DNA of 64,000 bases from Lentzea flava (GTDB lineage Bacteria > Actinomycetota > Actinomycetes > Mycobacteriales > Pseudonocardiaceae), in NCBI RefSeq assembly GCF_014648475.1, contig NZ_BMRE01000047.1:1-64000 (forward strand), in the 5' to 3' direction. The notes under the pieces were generated by a model, which saw nothing but the letters and a program-made list of their open reading frames with translations, was not told the DNA's origin and searched no databases. The position numbers and the translations under genes are program-made. This document shows, one piece after another, positions 51,489-60,092 of this stretch (positions are counted from its first letter, which is position 1; every line of letters begins with the position of its first letter).

Positions 51489-53476
51489 GATCACTGCTCA
51501 CCGCGCTGGCGCTCGTCGCGGCGTCCGTGGCCGTACCCGCACCACCCGCCGTCGCGGCGGACCCGACGCTGGCGCTCACACCGCCGATGGGGTTCAACAA
51601 CTGGAACACCACCGGCTGCGACATCAACGAGCAGATGATCCGCGACATGGCGGACATCTTCGTGTCCAAGGGCTTGAAGGACGCGGGCTACCAGTACGTG
51701 AACGTCGACGACTGCTGGGCCGACGCCACCCGCGATCCCGAGACGGGACGGCTGCGCAACCACCCGACCCGGTTCCCCAGCGGCATGAAGGCGCTCGCCG
51801 ACTACGTCCACGCCCGCGGCCTCAAGTTCGGCATCTACACCAGCGCGGGCACTCTCACGTGCGCGAAGACGATGCCGGGAGCGCTGGACCACGAGGAGCT
51901 CGACGCGCAGACGTTCGCGGACTGGGGCGTCGACTACCTCAAGTACGACAACTGCAACAACCAGGGCCGCCCGGCGCTGGAGCGCTACACGAAGATGCGG
52001 GACGCGCTGCGCAAGACCGGCCGCCCGATCGTCTACTCGATCTGCGAGTGGGGCCAGAACAAGCCGTGGGAATGGGGCAAGGGCGTCGGCCACCTGTGGC
52101 GCACCACCGGCGACATCAACGACACCTGGTCCAAGACCGTCGAGATCCTCAAGCTCAACGCGCCGCTGGACCAGTACGCGGGACCGGGCCACTGGAACGA
52201 CCCGGACATGCTCGAGGTCGGCAACGGCCGGCAGACCACGACCGAGTACCAGAGCCACTTCGCGCTGTGGTCGATCATGGCCGCGCCGCTGCTGATCGGC
52301 GCGGACCTGCGCAAGATCGCGCCGGAGCACCTCGACATCCTGCGCAACAAGGAGATCATCGCGGTCAACCAGGACAAGCTCGGCGTCCAGGGCAAGGTGA
52401 TCCATCAGAAGGACGGGCACTGGGTGTTCGTGAAGCCCTTGGCCAACGGTGACAAGGCGGTGGCGCTGTTCAACGAGTCCGAGGTGAACGCGACGATCTC
52501 CACCACGGCCCGCGAGCTGGGCCTGCCGCGCAGCGTCGGCTACACCGTGCGGGACCTGTGGCAGCACAAGAACTTCCAGTCCGCGGGCAGGGTCTCGGCC
52601 TCGCTGCCGCCGCACGGCACGGCGATCTTCCGGGTGAAGGCCTCCCAGGACTGGTTCACCCACGAGCCCGCGATCGACACCTCGCTGGACATCGCCGAGA
52701 AGTACGCGGGAATCCCGAGCACGATCACCCCGGCCGGTGAACCGTTCGTGGCGACCGTGACGGCGACCAACCAGGCACCGATCCCGGTGCTGGACGCGTC
52801 GACCTCCTTCACCGCACCCGCCGGGTGGAAGGTCGAGAAACTCTCCTCCGAACGCGCGCCCGTGCTGCTGACCTCGCAGTCGGTGCAGAGCAAGTGGCGG
52901 GTCACGCCACCTGCCGATGCCGCGCCAGGAGCCCATGTGCTCAACGGCTCGCTGGGCGTGACGTGGGTCGGACACGGCACCCTCACCCGGCCGGTGACCT
53001 CGCCGGTGCTGGTGCCGGTCGCGCCGCCGTCGGGTGCCTCGCTGTGGGCCAGCGACGTCACGTTCACCACCGAACGCAGCGGCTACGGGCCGGTCGAGCG
53101 CGACAGGTCCAACGGCGGCTACCTCGGTGGTGACGGCAAGACGCTGACCATCAACGGCAAGACCTACGAGAAGGGCCTCGGCGCGCACGCCAACGCCGAG
53201 CTGATCCTGTACGTGGGCGGGCGTTGCACGTCGTTCTCGTCCGACGTCGGCATCGACGACGAACGCGACGTGAACCAGCAGGGCTCGGCGATCTTCGAGA
53301 TCTGGGCGGACGGCACCCGCGTCGCCTCCAGCGGTGTGCGCACGTGGAAGGACGACGCGGTGTCCATCTCAGGATCGTTGCAGGGAGCCAAGTTCCTGCG
53401 GCTCGTGCTGAACGACGGCGGCGACGGCGTCAGGTTCGACCGCGGAGACTTCGCCGGCGCGAAGCTGTCCTGCTGA
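51485..53476 (+). CDS. Secreted GH27 alpha-galactosidase with NPCBM-like domain
   Basis: A protein of 663 residues with a Sec signal (MRSLLTALALVAASVAVPA, cleaved after VAA). The GH27 barrel spans about 30-385: nucleophile Asp155 in YLKYDNCNN and acid/base Asp in WNDPDML. Then comes a NEW3-like beta-domain (about 400-510) and a C-terminal NPCBM domain (from about 515), which binds galactosyl or other sugars. GH27 removes terminal alpha-galactose or beta-L-arabinopyranose. Translation is coupled to GH95. The last 47 bp overlap the convergent permease gene. Confidence 0.9.
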   Translation: MRSLLTALALVAASVAVPAPPAVAADPTLALTPPMGFNNWNTTGCDINEQMIRDMADIFVSKGLKDAGYQYVNVDDCWADATRDPETGRLRNHPTRFPSGMKALADYVHARGLKFGIYTSAGTLTCAKTMPGALDHEELDAQTFADWGVDYLKYDNCNNQGRPALERYTKMRDALRKTGRPIVYSICEWGQNKPWEWGKGVGHLWRTTGDINDTWSKTVEILKLNAPLDQYAGPGHWNDPDMLEVGNGRQTTTEYQSHFALWSIMAAPLLIGADLRKIAPEHLDILRNKEIIAVNQDKLGVQGKVIHQKDGHWVFVKPLANGDKAVALFNESEVNATISTTARELGLPRSVGYTVRDLWQHKNFQSAGRVSASLPPHGTAIFRVKASQDWFTHEPAIDTSLDIAEKYAGIPSTITPAGEPFVATVTATNQAPIPVLDASTSFTAPAGWKVEKLSSERAPVLLTSQSVQSKWRVTPPADAAPGAHVLNGSLGVTWVGHGTLTRPVTSPVLVPVAPPSGASLWASDVTFTTERSGYGPVERDRSNGGYLGGDGKTLTINGKTYEKGLGAHANAELILYVGGRCTSFSSDVGIDDERDVNQQGSAIFEIWADGTRVASSGVRTWKDDAVSISGSLQGAKFLRLVLNDGGDGVRFDRGDFAGAKLSC

Positions 53477-54806
53477 GCGCGATCGCGGCGATGACGGCCA
53501 CGAGCAGGCCCGTGGACAGGATCTGTCCGCGGGCCTGGTCGTCGTTCAGCATCAGGCCGATGATGGCGACGATGCCGGCGAGCGTCAGCCAGGAGAGGTA
53601 CGGGTAGCCCCACATCTTCACCGTCGGGTTCTCGATGGTGCGGCGCAGGCGGATCTGGGAGATCGCGATGAAGCCCCAGACGATGAGGAGCGAGGAGCCC
53701 GCGGCGTTGAGGAGGAGCAGGAAGACGGTGTCCGGCCAGAGGTAGTTCAGCAGGACCGAGATGAAGCCGAACGTCACGGAGGCCAGAACGGCGTTGCGGG
53801 GCACACCGTTCTTCCTGTTCAGCAACGCCTTGGGGGCCTCGCCGCGCTCGGCCAGCGAGCAGAGCATGCGGGACGCGCCGTACAGGGTGGCGTTGATGGC
53901 GCTCAGCAGGGCGATCAGGATGACCGCGCTCATGATCTGGCCTGCCGCCGGGATGCCGATCCTGGTCAGCACCGCGACGTACGGGCTGGCGCCAACTTCC
54001 GCGCTGTTCCAGGGGAGGAGGGTGACGACCACGGCCATCGAACCCAGGTAGAAGATGAGCAGCCGGGTGATGGAGGTCCGGACCGCTTTGCCGATGGCGT
54101 GCTTCGGGTCTTCCGCGTCGGCCGCGGCGATCGTGACCACTTCCAGGCCGCCGAACGCGAACACCACCGCCATCAGGCCTGCCACCACGCCGCCCCAGCC
54201 GTTGGGGAGGAACGGTGTGAGGTTGGCCAGCCCAGGCGAGTCGACTGACGGGATCACTCCGGCGATGGCGGCTGCGCCCAGGGCCAGGAACACCACGATG
54301 GCGGCGATTTTGAGGCCTGCGAACCAGAACTCGAACTCGCCGAAGTTTCGCACGTTGGTGAGGTTCACCGCGGTCAGGGCGGACATGAAGATGAGGACCC
54401 AGGCCCATTGCGGGACCGCCGGGATCCAGGTTGACGCGATCTTGGCGGCGCCGGTGGCTTCCACCGCGAGGACCACGCCCACCGTCGACCAGTAGAGCCA
54501 GCCGATCGTGAAGCCCGCCCATTCGCCCAAGGCCTTTTCGGCGTGCACCGAGAAGGCGCCGCCGCTCGGGTGTTCTGCTGCCATCTCGCCGAGCATGCGC
54601 ATGACCAGGAGCGCCAGGAGGCCTGCCAGGGCGAAGGAGATGAGGACCGCCGGGCCTGCCAGCGCTATGCCCGCGCCTGTGCCCACGAAGAGGCCGGCGC
54701 CGATCACACCTCCCAGGGCGATCATGGTGACATGGCGTTGGTGCAGGTGGGTCACGCTCTCCAGCCCCGTTCGAGTGTGCCGATGGCGGGCCGATAGTGA
54801 ATTCAT
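53430..54806 (-). CDS. APC-family amino acid permease
   Basis: A protein of 458 residues with about twelve transmembrane helices. The first helix carries the signature TMIALGGVIGAGLFVGTGAGI, as in the GABA permease/AnsP/ProY amino acid transporter group. Substrate not determined. Start ATG 54806; the divergent region with the next gene is 60 bp. Confidence 0.88.
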   Translation of the reverse strand: MNSLSARHRHTRTGLESVTHLHQRHVTMIALGGVIGAGLFVGTGAGIALAGPAVLISFALAGLLALLVMRMLGEMAAEHPSGGAFSVHAEKALGEWAGFTIGWLYWSTVGVVLAVEATGAAKIASTWIPAVPQWAWVLIFMSALTAVNLTNVRNFGEFEFWFAGLKIAAIVVFLALGAAAIAGVIPSVDSPGLANLTPFLPNGWGGVVAGLMAVVFAFGGLEVVTIAAADAEDPKHAIGKAVRTSITRLLIFYLGSMAVVVTLLPWNSAEVGASPYVAVLTRIGIPAAGQIMSAVILIALLSAINATLYGASRMLCSLAERGEAPKALLNRKNGVPRNAVLASVTFGFISVLLNYLWPDTVFLLLLNAAGSSLLIVWGFIAISQIRLRRTIENPTVKMWGYPYLSWLTLAGIVAIIGLMLNDDQARGQILSTGLLVAVIAAIALSRTASRRRSLRGRT

Positions 54807-54866
54807 GGCGGCGGAGAGTCAAATCGTGTGATCGGGGTTACACGTCAATCCAATGAGGTGAGATCG

Positions 54867-55337
54867 ATGAACTCGCCCAAGGGAGCTTTGCCGCGGCTCG
54901 ACTCGTTCTCCAGCGCGTTCGAGCGGTACTCGTCGTGGGGATGGCTCGTACTGCGCTCGGAGAACCGGCTGCTGCTCACCACTGATCATCAGGTGTCCGC
55001 TGTGGAGCTTGCGGCTGGGATTGGCGGGGAGGTGCAGCACTACCTGTCTGTTCGGATGCTGGCCGGGCCGGTGGTGGTGCTGCCGGGGGCTTCCCGGCGG
55101 TGGCTCATCCTCACTGCTTCCGGTGATTCGGCTTCTCAGGTGAATCTGATTCGGTTGCGGGCTCGGGGCGCGTTGACTCATCGGTTGGGGACGTTGGTGC
55201 CGTTGCCGCCTTCCCGGATTGATCGTGGGGTGGTGGGGTGGTTGGGGGAGCCGCCTCTGGAGAAGCCGTTTTTGCCGCCGTTTTCGGCTGTTGTGGCGGC
55301 TTTGAGGGCTGTTACCGAGACTGCTGGGTTGCGGTGA
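54867..55337 (+). CDS. Hypothetical protein, actinobacterial
   Basis: A protein of 156 residues with no family that I recognise. It contains ERYSSWGWLVLRSENRLLL and LAGPVVVLPGASRRWLIL, probably mixed alpha/beta and soluble. Start ATG 54867 after gaggtgag. The last third uses T-rich third positions (for example CCT, GTT, ATT), clearly unlike its neighbours. No transmembrane segment is seen. Confidence 0.6.
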   Translation: MNSPKGALPRLDSFSSAFERYSSWGWLVLRSENRLLLTTDHQVSAVELAAGIGGEVQHYLSVRMLAGPVVVLPGASRRWLILTASGDSASQVNLIRLRARGALTHRLGTLVPLPPSRIDRGVVGWLGEPPLEKPFLPPFSAVVAALRAVTETAGLR

Positions 55338-55450
55338 TTGCCGCCTTCGGCGGGCGCGTGGGTCTTGTGGGTCGTCCCCCTGGTGCGTTGGCGTCTTCCT
55401 GTTGCGTGTCCGTAGGTGGGCGCGTGCCGTAGTCATGTTCCGGTTGCTTT

Positions 55451-55467
55451 CTGGGGCTCCGCCCCAG
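55451..55467. repeat. CTGGGGC/GCCCCAG hairpin
   Basis: A perfect 7-bp stem with a tcc loop, 114 bp after the hypothetical gene. The GGGGCTCCGCCCC type of hairpin recurs as an intergenic element in many actinomycete genomes and may act as a bidirectional terminator. Confidence 0.6.
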
Positions 55468-55571
55468 ACCCCGCCAATCTGATCAAAGACCCACCAGCGC
55501 CGCGGGCGGGTTGATGGCACGCCTGGTGCGATGGGCGGCCGCCGGTTGCGTAGGTGGGTTGCGTTCCGGGC

Positions 55572-55626
55572 GGGACCCACCCCACCAGCCGGGTATGCCA
55601 AGGACTGCTCGGCTGCGCCATCGCTT
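55572..55626. repeat. Dispersed repeat, copy B
   Basis: Matches 31-85 at 52 of 55 positions, in the same orientation. It begins 37 bp beyond the stop codon of the minus-strand CAP gene. Confidence 0.75.
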
Positions 55627-55662
55627 GGGCTCGGCTGCGTGGTTGGGGTGCCGTTGCGTGGG

Positions 55663-56193
55663 TCATGCGGTGGTGGTTGGGGGGAGGACGTTCGCCACGA
55701 ACTGGGTCAGCGTGTTGCCCCGGGGTGCGAAGTTGACCACCACGTAGGTGCCGTTGGTGCCCTGCTTCAGGCCCACGCCCACGCGGTCGGAGGACTTCCA
55801 GACCATGGCCGTGAAGTGGAGGACGTCGTAGTTGATGTTGTCGGACGTCATCTCGCGGGTGTAGTCGTAGCCGGTGGATTCGGCGTACCACTTTTCCAGT
55901 GCGTTTGTGGCGACCGTGTCGAGGGATCGTCGGGTGCTGCCGGTCCAGTACAGGTTCTCGCCGTAGGGGTTGGCTGGGCGGTGTTCGAAACCGTCTGTCT
56001 CGTGCAGGTGATCTGCCCATTCCTGGGCTGTTCGGGTCACCTCGGAATCGAGGGAGAGAGGCGGTGCGCCGTGCTTTGCGCGGTAGGCGTTGAGCAGTTC
56101 CACCGTCTTGGCCACGGGGTCGGCGGCCGCGGCAGGGGGTGTCGCCGTGGCCAGGAGGGTGGCTGCGGCGATTACGGTCAGCATCGTTCGCAT
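55663..56193 (-). CDS. Secreted CAP/SCP-domain protein
   Basis: A protein of 176 residues with a Sec signal peptide (MRTMLTVIAAATLLATATPP, cleaved after AAA). The CAP (SCP/PR1) domain follows: EWADHLHETDGFEHRP, GENLYWTG, HFTAMVWKSS and YVVVNFAPRGN. The two histidines and glutamates of the CAP cavity are present. Roles of secreted bacterial CAP proteins are poorly known; lipid or ligand binding has been suggested. Start ATG 56193. Confidence 0.88.
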   Translation of the reverse strand: MRTMLTVIAAATLLATATPPAAAADPVAKTVELLNAYRAKHGAPPLSLDSEVTRTAQEWADHLHETDGFEHRPANPYGENLYWTGSTRRSLDTVATNALEKWYAESTGYDYTREMTSDNINYDVLHFTAMVWKSSDRVGVGLKQGTNGTYVVVNFAPRGNTLTQFVANVLPPTTTA

Positions 56194-56446
56194 GACTGGG
56201 TTTGTCCCCCGAGTGGGGTAGGGGAGGCAACCCGTTGGGGCAAAGTTGGCGTCTTGATTGGCTCTGTGTAGCCGGGTCTTAGCCTATGGGTGTGATGGAG
56301 GCCACGCGCTGGGGTGTGTGGTGGGGGTCACCCCTACGACCCCCTTGGGTTCGTGAGTGATACCCCGGTTGCTGTCCAAATTCACTCCACAGGACGTCGT
56401 TGGGCCTCTACCTTTGTGATGTCAGCCACGACGGAAGGAGCCGGAC
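56194..56446. other. Intergenic leader upstream of the 18-codon frame
   Basis: A gap of 253 bp with no supported gene. It holds a GGGGGTC/GACCCCC hairpin (56323-56344) and presumably the promoter of the CAP gene on the other strand. The stretch at 56360-56400 (gctgtccaaattcactccac) is relatively A/T-rich. Confidence 0.5.
56323..56344. repeat. GGGGGTC/GACCCCC hairpin
   Basis: A perfect 7-bp stem with an 8-base loop between the CAP gene and the 18-codon frame. It could end a transcript from either side. Confidence 0.45.
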
Positions 56447-56503
56447 ATGGATCGCCACGAAATTCTCGCTGACGAGGACGGCCACATTCGCGGGTACGAC
56501 TAG
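56447..56503 (+). CDS. 18-codon orphan reading frame with strong RBS
   Basis: The frame encodes MDRHEILADEDGHIRGYD. It has an ideal ggaaggag RBS six bases upstream of the ATG, and a perfect 11-bp hairpin begins 18 bp after its stop. An in-frame TGA lies 30 bp upstream, so it is not the tail of a longer gene. It is very acidic with no cleavable leader or cysteines. It could be a regulatory mini-peptide, a leader peptide or chance. I recognise no family. Confidence 0.45.
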   Translation: MDRHEILADEDGHIRGYD

Positions 56504-56521
56504 AAGAGCCATCGGCCGTGC

Positions 56522-56552
56522 GCGAGGGAGTCGCCCGAAGAGACTCCCTCGC
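56522..56552. terminator. Bidirectional terminator
   Basis: GCGAGGGAGTC pairs perfectly with GACTCCCTCGC around a 9-base loop. It lies between the 18-codon frame and the 3' end of the minus-strand GH105 gene, 10 bp from that gene's stop, so it can serve both. Confidence 0.75.
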
Positions 56553-56561
56553 GGCCGGAGG

Positions 56562-57695
56562 CTAGGTCGTGCGGGTCAGTTGTTCGTTCATGATTAGGAA
56601 AGCGCCCAGGCCGTGGAAGTCGTTCGTGTTTCGTGGGCGGGCGTAGTAGTAGTCGGCGTTGCCGACGTTGGTGCCCTCGGAGATGTCCCTGATGTTGGTC
56701 AGGCCGTCTGAGCCGACCGACGCCTTGGCGAGGACTCCCTGGTAGCCCTTTGTTGCGACGGCCTTGTAGGACGCGTCGATGTAGCCGCGTTCTGCGCCGC
56801 GCGAGAGCATGAAGGTGTACATCGACGAGGCTGAGGTTTCGGTCCAGTTCTTCGGGTTCGAGCACTTGTCGACGATCTGGCACCAGCGGCCCGTGGCGGC
56901 GTCCTGGTAGCGGGTGTAGCCGATGGCCAGGTGCTTCACGATGCTGATGAGGTCCGTCCTACCGGGGTGGTTGGCGGGCAGGATCTCCAGCAGGTCGACC
57001 GCGGTCATGCCGAACCAGCCGATGGCGCGGGCCCAGTGTTCGGACGAGTGCCTGCCCGGGTTCTTGGCCCAGGATTCCGAGCCGTCGGCGTCGTAGGCGT
57101 GCCAGAGCAGGCCGTCGTCGGACTTCAGGTGGGCGAAGTAGGCCTTCATGTTGCGGACGGCCTCGTCGTAGCCGTAGGGATCGTTGTAGGCCTTGGCGTA
57201 CATGGCGATGAAAGGCTGGGCCATGTAGACGCCGTCTGCCCACAGCTGGCCGACCTTGCTGGTGGCGTGGAACATGCCGCCGTCGGAGGTGCGCGGGTAG
57301 CTGGTGAAGCGGGCGCGGAGCTTGTCGGCCGCCTTCTTGTACTTCGCCTGGCCCGTTTCCTGGTGCAGGATCACGAACAGCGTGGCGGAGCGCATGGCGT
57401 CGAGGTTGTTGAAGCTGTTGCTGATGCTGCCGTCGGACTTCACGAAGCGGTCGACCCAGGCCTTGATGTAGTCGAAGTACTTCTTGTCGCCTGTGCGCTT
57501 GTAGACCAGGTACTGGCCGTACAGGTACAGGCCGCGGGTGTAGCCCCAGCCGCCCAGCTTGTCCGGGGTGAAGCGTTTCATCGTCGAGTCGACGACGGCT
57601 TTGGACCAGTCGGCCGGCGGGGCGGCAGTGGCGTTCGTCGGGGCGATGAGCGCCAACGAGATGGCGAGAATGCCTAAGAAGCGAGCTGTCCTCAC
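56562..57695 (-). CDS. GH105 unsaturated glucuronyl hydrolase, Sec-exported
   Basis: A protein of 377 residues with a Sec signal (MRTARFLGILAISLALIAPT, cleaved after TAA). It is a close paralogue of 5157-6311 along its whole length: GGWGYTRGLYLYGQYLVYKR, catalytic aspartate in LWADGVYM, and FHGLGAFLIMNEQL at the end. It hydrolyses unsaturated galacturonyl- or glucuronyl-rhamnose from lyase-treated pectin or similar polymers. Start GTG 57695 after ggaggagc, the same RBS pattern as its paralogue. A LacI gene lies 66 bp upstream on the same strand. Confidence 0.88.
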   Translation of the reverse strand: MRTARFLGILAISLALIAPTNATAAPPADWSKAVVDSTMKRFTPDKLGGWGYTRGLYLYGQYLVYKRTGDKKYFDYIKAWVDRFVKSDGSISNSFNNLDAMRSATLFVILHQETGQAKYKKAADKLRARFTSYPRTSDGGMFHATSKVGQLWADGVYMAQPFIAMYAKAYNDPYGYDEAVRNMKAYFAHLKSDDGLLWHAYDADGSESWAKNPGRHSSEHWARAIGWFGMTAVDLLEILPANHPGRTDLISIVKHLAIGYTRYQDAATGRWCQIVDKCSNPKNWTETSASSMYTFMLSRGAERGYIDASYKAVATKGYQGVLAKASVGSDGLTNIRDISEGTNVGNADYYYARPRNTNDFHGLGAFLIMNEQLTRTT

Positions 57696-57761
57696 TAGTG
57701 CTCCTCCTACTAGCTCATGCGGCGGAGGCGAGGACGAGCATTCCGTTTGGTTTGGACCACG

Positions 57762-58724
57762 TCAAGCGGACATCGGATGTTTCCGGGTGCTTGCGCGGAT
57801 CACGAGCTTTGTCGGGAGTTCGCGGCGTTCGGGTGGGGCGCCGTCGAGGCGTTCGGCCAGGAGGTCGACGGCCACCTTGCCCGCTTCCTCCGTCGGCATG
57901 GCGACCGTGGTGAGGGCGGGGGAGCACATCGCGGCGTACAGGATGTCGTCGAAGCCCGTCACGCTGATCTGCTGGGGCACCTTGACGTCGTGTTCGGCCA
58001 GGTAGCTGAGGACGCCGAGGGCCATCAGGTCGTTGTACGCGATGAACGCTGTCGCGGTGGTCCTGAGGGCCTGTTCGGCGGCTGCCAGGCCGCCGGCGAA
58101 GTTCGGTTCGAACGGGCCGAGGACCGGGGCCCGGTCGCGCAGGCCCTGGAGCCTGCGGTTGTGCGACCACGACGCGGTGGGGCCGCCGAGGTAGACGTAC
58201 TCCTTGTGGCCCAACGATTCCAGGTGGGTGATGATCTGGTCGATGCCGGAGCCGCTGTCCATCAGCACCGACGAGACGCCCGGCACCGTGCGGTTGATGA
58301 GCACGAGCGGGGTCAGGTCGGCGAGTTCGGCGATCGTGTCGTCGGGCGAGAGTGGTGAGCACAGCACCACGCCGTCGACCTGGGGTGCCATCGTGCGGAC
58401 CAGCTCGGCCTCGGTCGCCGGGTCCTCGCGGCTGTCGCAGAAGAACACCGAGGTGCCCGCCTCGCCTGCCCTTGTCTGCACGCCGCGCAGCACGGCGGGG
58501 TAGAAGGGGTTCTCGAGGTCGGGCACCACGATGCCGAGGTTGCCGGTGCGGCCAGTGATCAGGCTTCTCGCGGCGCGGTTCGGCTGGTAGCCGAGTCCGC
58601 GCACGACGTCCAGGACCCGTTGCCGGGTGGTTTCCTTGACGAGGCCCGGCGCGCTCAGCGCGCGCGAGACCGTCGAGACGGACACCTGAGCCTGGCGAGC
58701 GACATCCCTGATGGTGACGGCCAC
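57762..58724 (-). CDS. LacI family regulator
   Basis: A protein of 320 residues. The DNA-binding start reads IRDVARQAQVSVSTVSRALSAPG, and a complete sugar-binding-type effector domain follows, with VTGFDDILYAAMCSPALTTV near the end. Start GTG 58724. It probably controls the adjacent GH105 gene, and perhaps the GH95-GH27 operon, in response to an oligosaccharide. That target is inference from position. Confidence 0.88.
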   Translation of the reverse strand: MAVTIRDVARQAQVSVSTVSRALSAPGLVKETTRQRVLDVVRGLGYQPNRAARSLITGRTGNLGIVVPDLENPFYPAVLRGVQTRAGEAGTSVFFCDSREDPATEAELVRTMAPQVDGVVLCSPLSPDDTIAELADLTPLVLINRTVPGVSSVLMDSGSGIDQIITHLESLGHKEYVYLGGPTASWSHNRRLQGLRDRAPVLGPFEPNFAGGLAAAEQALRTTATAFIAYNDLMALGVLSYLAEHDVKVPQQISVTGFDDILYAAMCSPALTTVAMPTEEAGKVAVDLLAERLDGAPPERRELPTKLVIRASTRKHPMSA

Positions 58725-58781
58725 GCGTGCATCATGGCAGTCAAGGTCGAGATCGACCCATTCATCCGATGTATGGGGACC

Positions 58782-60092
58782 TCAGAGCTCCAGGCCCGTC
58801 AGCACGAGCACGCGGGGCTCCGTCAGGTCCTCCATCGCCGCCCGCAGGCCCTCGCGGCCGGTGCCGGACTCCTTCATGCCGCCGTACGGCATCTGGTCGG
58901 CGCGGTAGCTCGGCACGTCGCCGACGATCACGCCACCGACCTGGAGTCGTTGCGCGGCACGGAAAGCCAGTCGCACGTCGGTCGTGAACAAGCCCGCCTG
59001 CAGGCCGTAGCGGGAAGCGTTGACGCGGTCGAACGCCTCCTCCACGGAGTCGACGCGGGCCAGCAGCACGACGGGGCCGAACACCTCCTCGGCGCTCACC
59101 TTCGCGTCCTCCGGCACGTCCGTCAGCACGGTCGGCGCGTAGACCCTGCCGTCACGGGTGCCGCCGGTCAGCACGGTCGCCGAGGCCTCGTTCACCCACG
59201 CCTCAACGCGTTCCGCGGCGGCCTTGCTGATCAGCGGGCCGACGTCGGCGGCAACGTCGAGCTTGTTCACGTGCTGCACAACGGCTTCGGACACCGCGTC
59301 GTAGATGTCGGTGTGCACGTACACCCGCTGCACCGAGATGCACGACTGGCCGGCCTGGTACATCGCGAACGTGGCGATGCGCTGCGCGGCGAACTCGACG
59401 TCCTGCCAGTCGGGGGCGACGATCGCGGCCGCGTTGCCGCCCAGCTCCAGCGTGACGTGCTTGCGCGGCACGCGTTCCTTGATGCCCCAGCCGACCGGGC
59501 CGGAGCCGGTGAACGAGACCACCGGCAGGCGCGGGTCCTCGACGAGCCTGGCGGTGTCCTCATTGGACAGGTGCAGCACGGACCAGGCGCCGTCGGGCAG
59601 ATCGGTCTCGGCCAGCAGCTCGCCGAGCAGGAACGCCACCTTCGGCGTCGCGGGCGCGGGCTTCAGCACGATCGGCGCGCCGACCGCGAGCGCCGGGGCG
59701 ACCTTGTGTGCCACCAGGTTCAGCGGGAAGTTGAACGGCGCGATGCCCAGCACCGGGCCGCGCGGCACCCGGCGGACCAGCGCGAGACGTCCCTCGGCGG
59801 ACGGGTCGGTGTCGAGGCGCTGCAGCTCGCCGGAGAACCGGCGGGCCTCCTCCGCGGCCCAGCGGAACGTGGAGATCGCGCGGGTCACCTCGACGCGGGC
59901 CCACTTCAGCGGCTTGCCGGAGTCGTCGTTGATGGCCTGCGCGAACTCCTCGGCACGCTCGGCCAGGCGCCGCGACACGTGGTCCAGCGCGGCGGCACGG
60001 CGGTGGGCGGGCAGGGCGGCGAACTCCGCGGCGACGGCGTCGGCCTTGGCGACGGCGTTCTCGACGTCTTCCGGGGTGGTGAACGGGATCAT
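58782..60092 (-). CDS. Aldehyde dehydrogenase (succinate-semialdehyde type)
   Basis: A protein of 436 residues. Catalytic Cys is in YQAGQSCISVQRVYV, the general-base Glu in VTLELGGNAAAIV, and the NAD(P) loop SFTGSGPVG is present. At 436 residues it is shorter than the usual 480-490, missing part of the N-terminal arm. It sits in an overlapping pair with the aminotransferase (ATGA), so succinate semialdehyde or a similar omega-aminoacid-derived aldehyde is the likely substrate. Confidence 0.87.
   Translation of the reverse strand: MIPFTTPEDVENAVAKADAVAAEFAALPAHRRAAALDHVSRRLAERAEEFAQAINDDSGKPLKWARVEVTRAISTFRWAAEEARRFSGELQRLDTDPSAEGRLALVRRVPRGPVLGIAPFNFPLNLVAHKVAPALAVGAPIVLKPAPATPKVAFLLGELLAETDLPDGAWSVLHLSNEDTARLVEDPRLPVVSFTGSGPVGWGIKERVPRKHVTLELGGNAAAIVAPDWQDVEFAAQRIATFAMYQAGQSCISVQRVYVHTDIYDAVSEAVVQHVNKLDVAADVGPLISKAAAERVEAWVNEASATVLTGGTRDGRVYAPTVLTDVPEDAKVSAEEVFGPVVLLARVDSVEEAFDRVNASRYGLQAGLFTTDVRLAFRAAQRLQVGGVIVGDVPSYRADQMPYGGMKESGTGREGLRAAMEDLTEPRVLVLTGLEL

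Larger units (their letters stand above)
55338..55662. other. Repeat-bearing intergenic region
   Basis: A 325-bp region with no supported gene. It holds a CTGGGGC-tcc-GCCCCAG hairpin at 55451-55467 and dispersed repeat copy B at 55572-55626. The plus strand is rich in G and T, like bases 1-1750. Confidence 0.6.
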
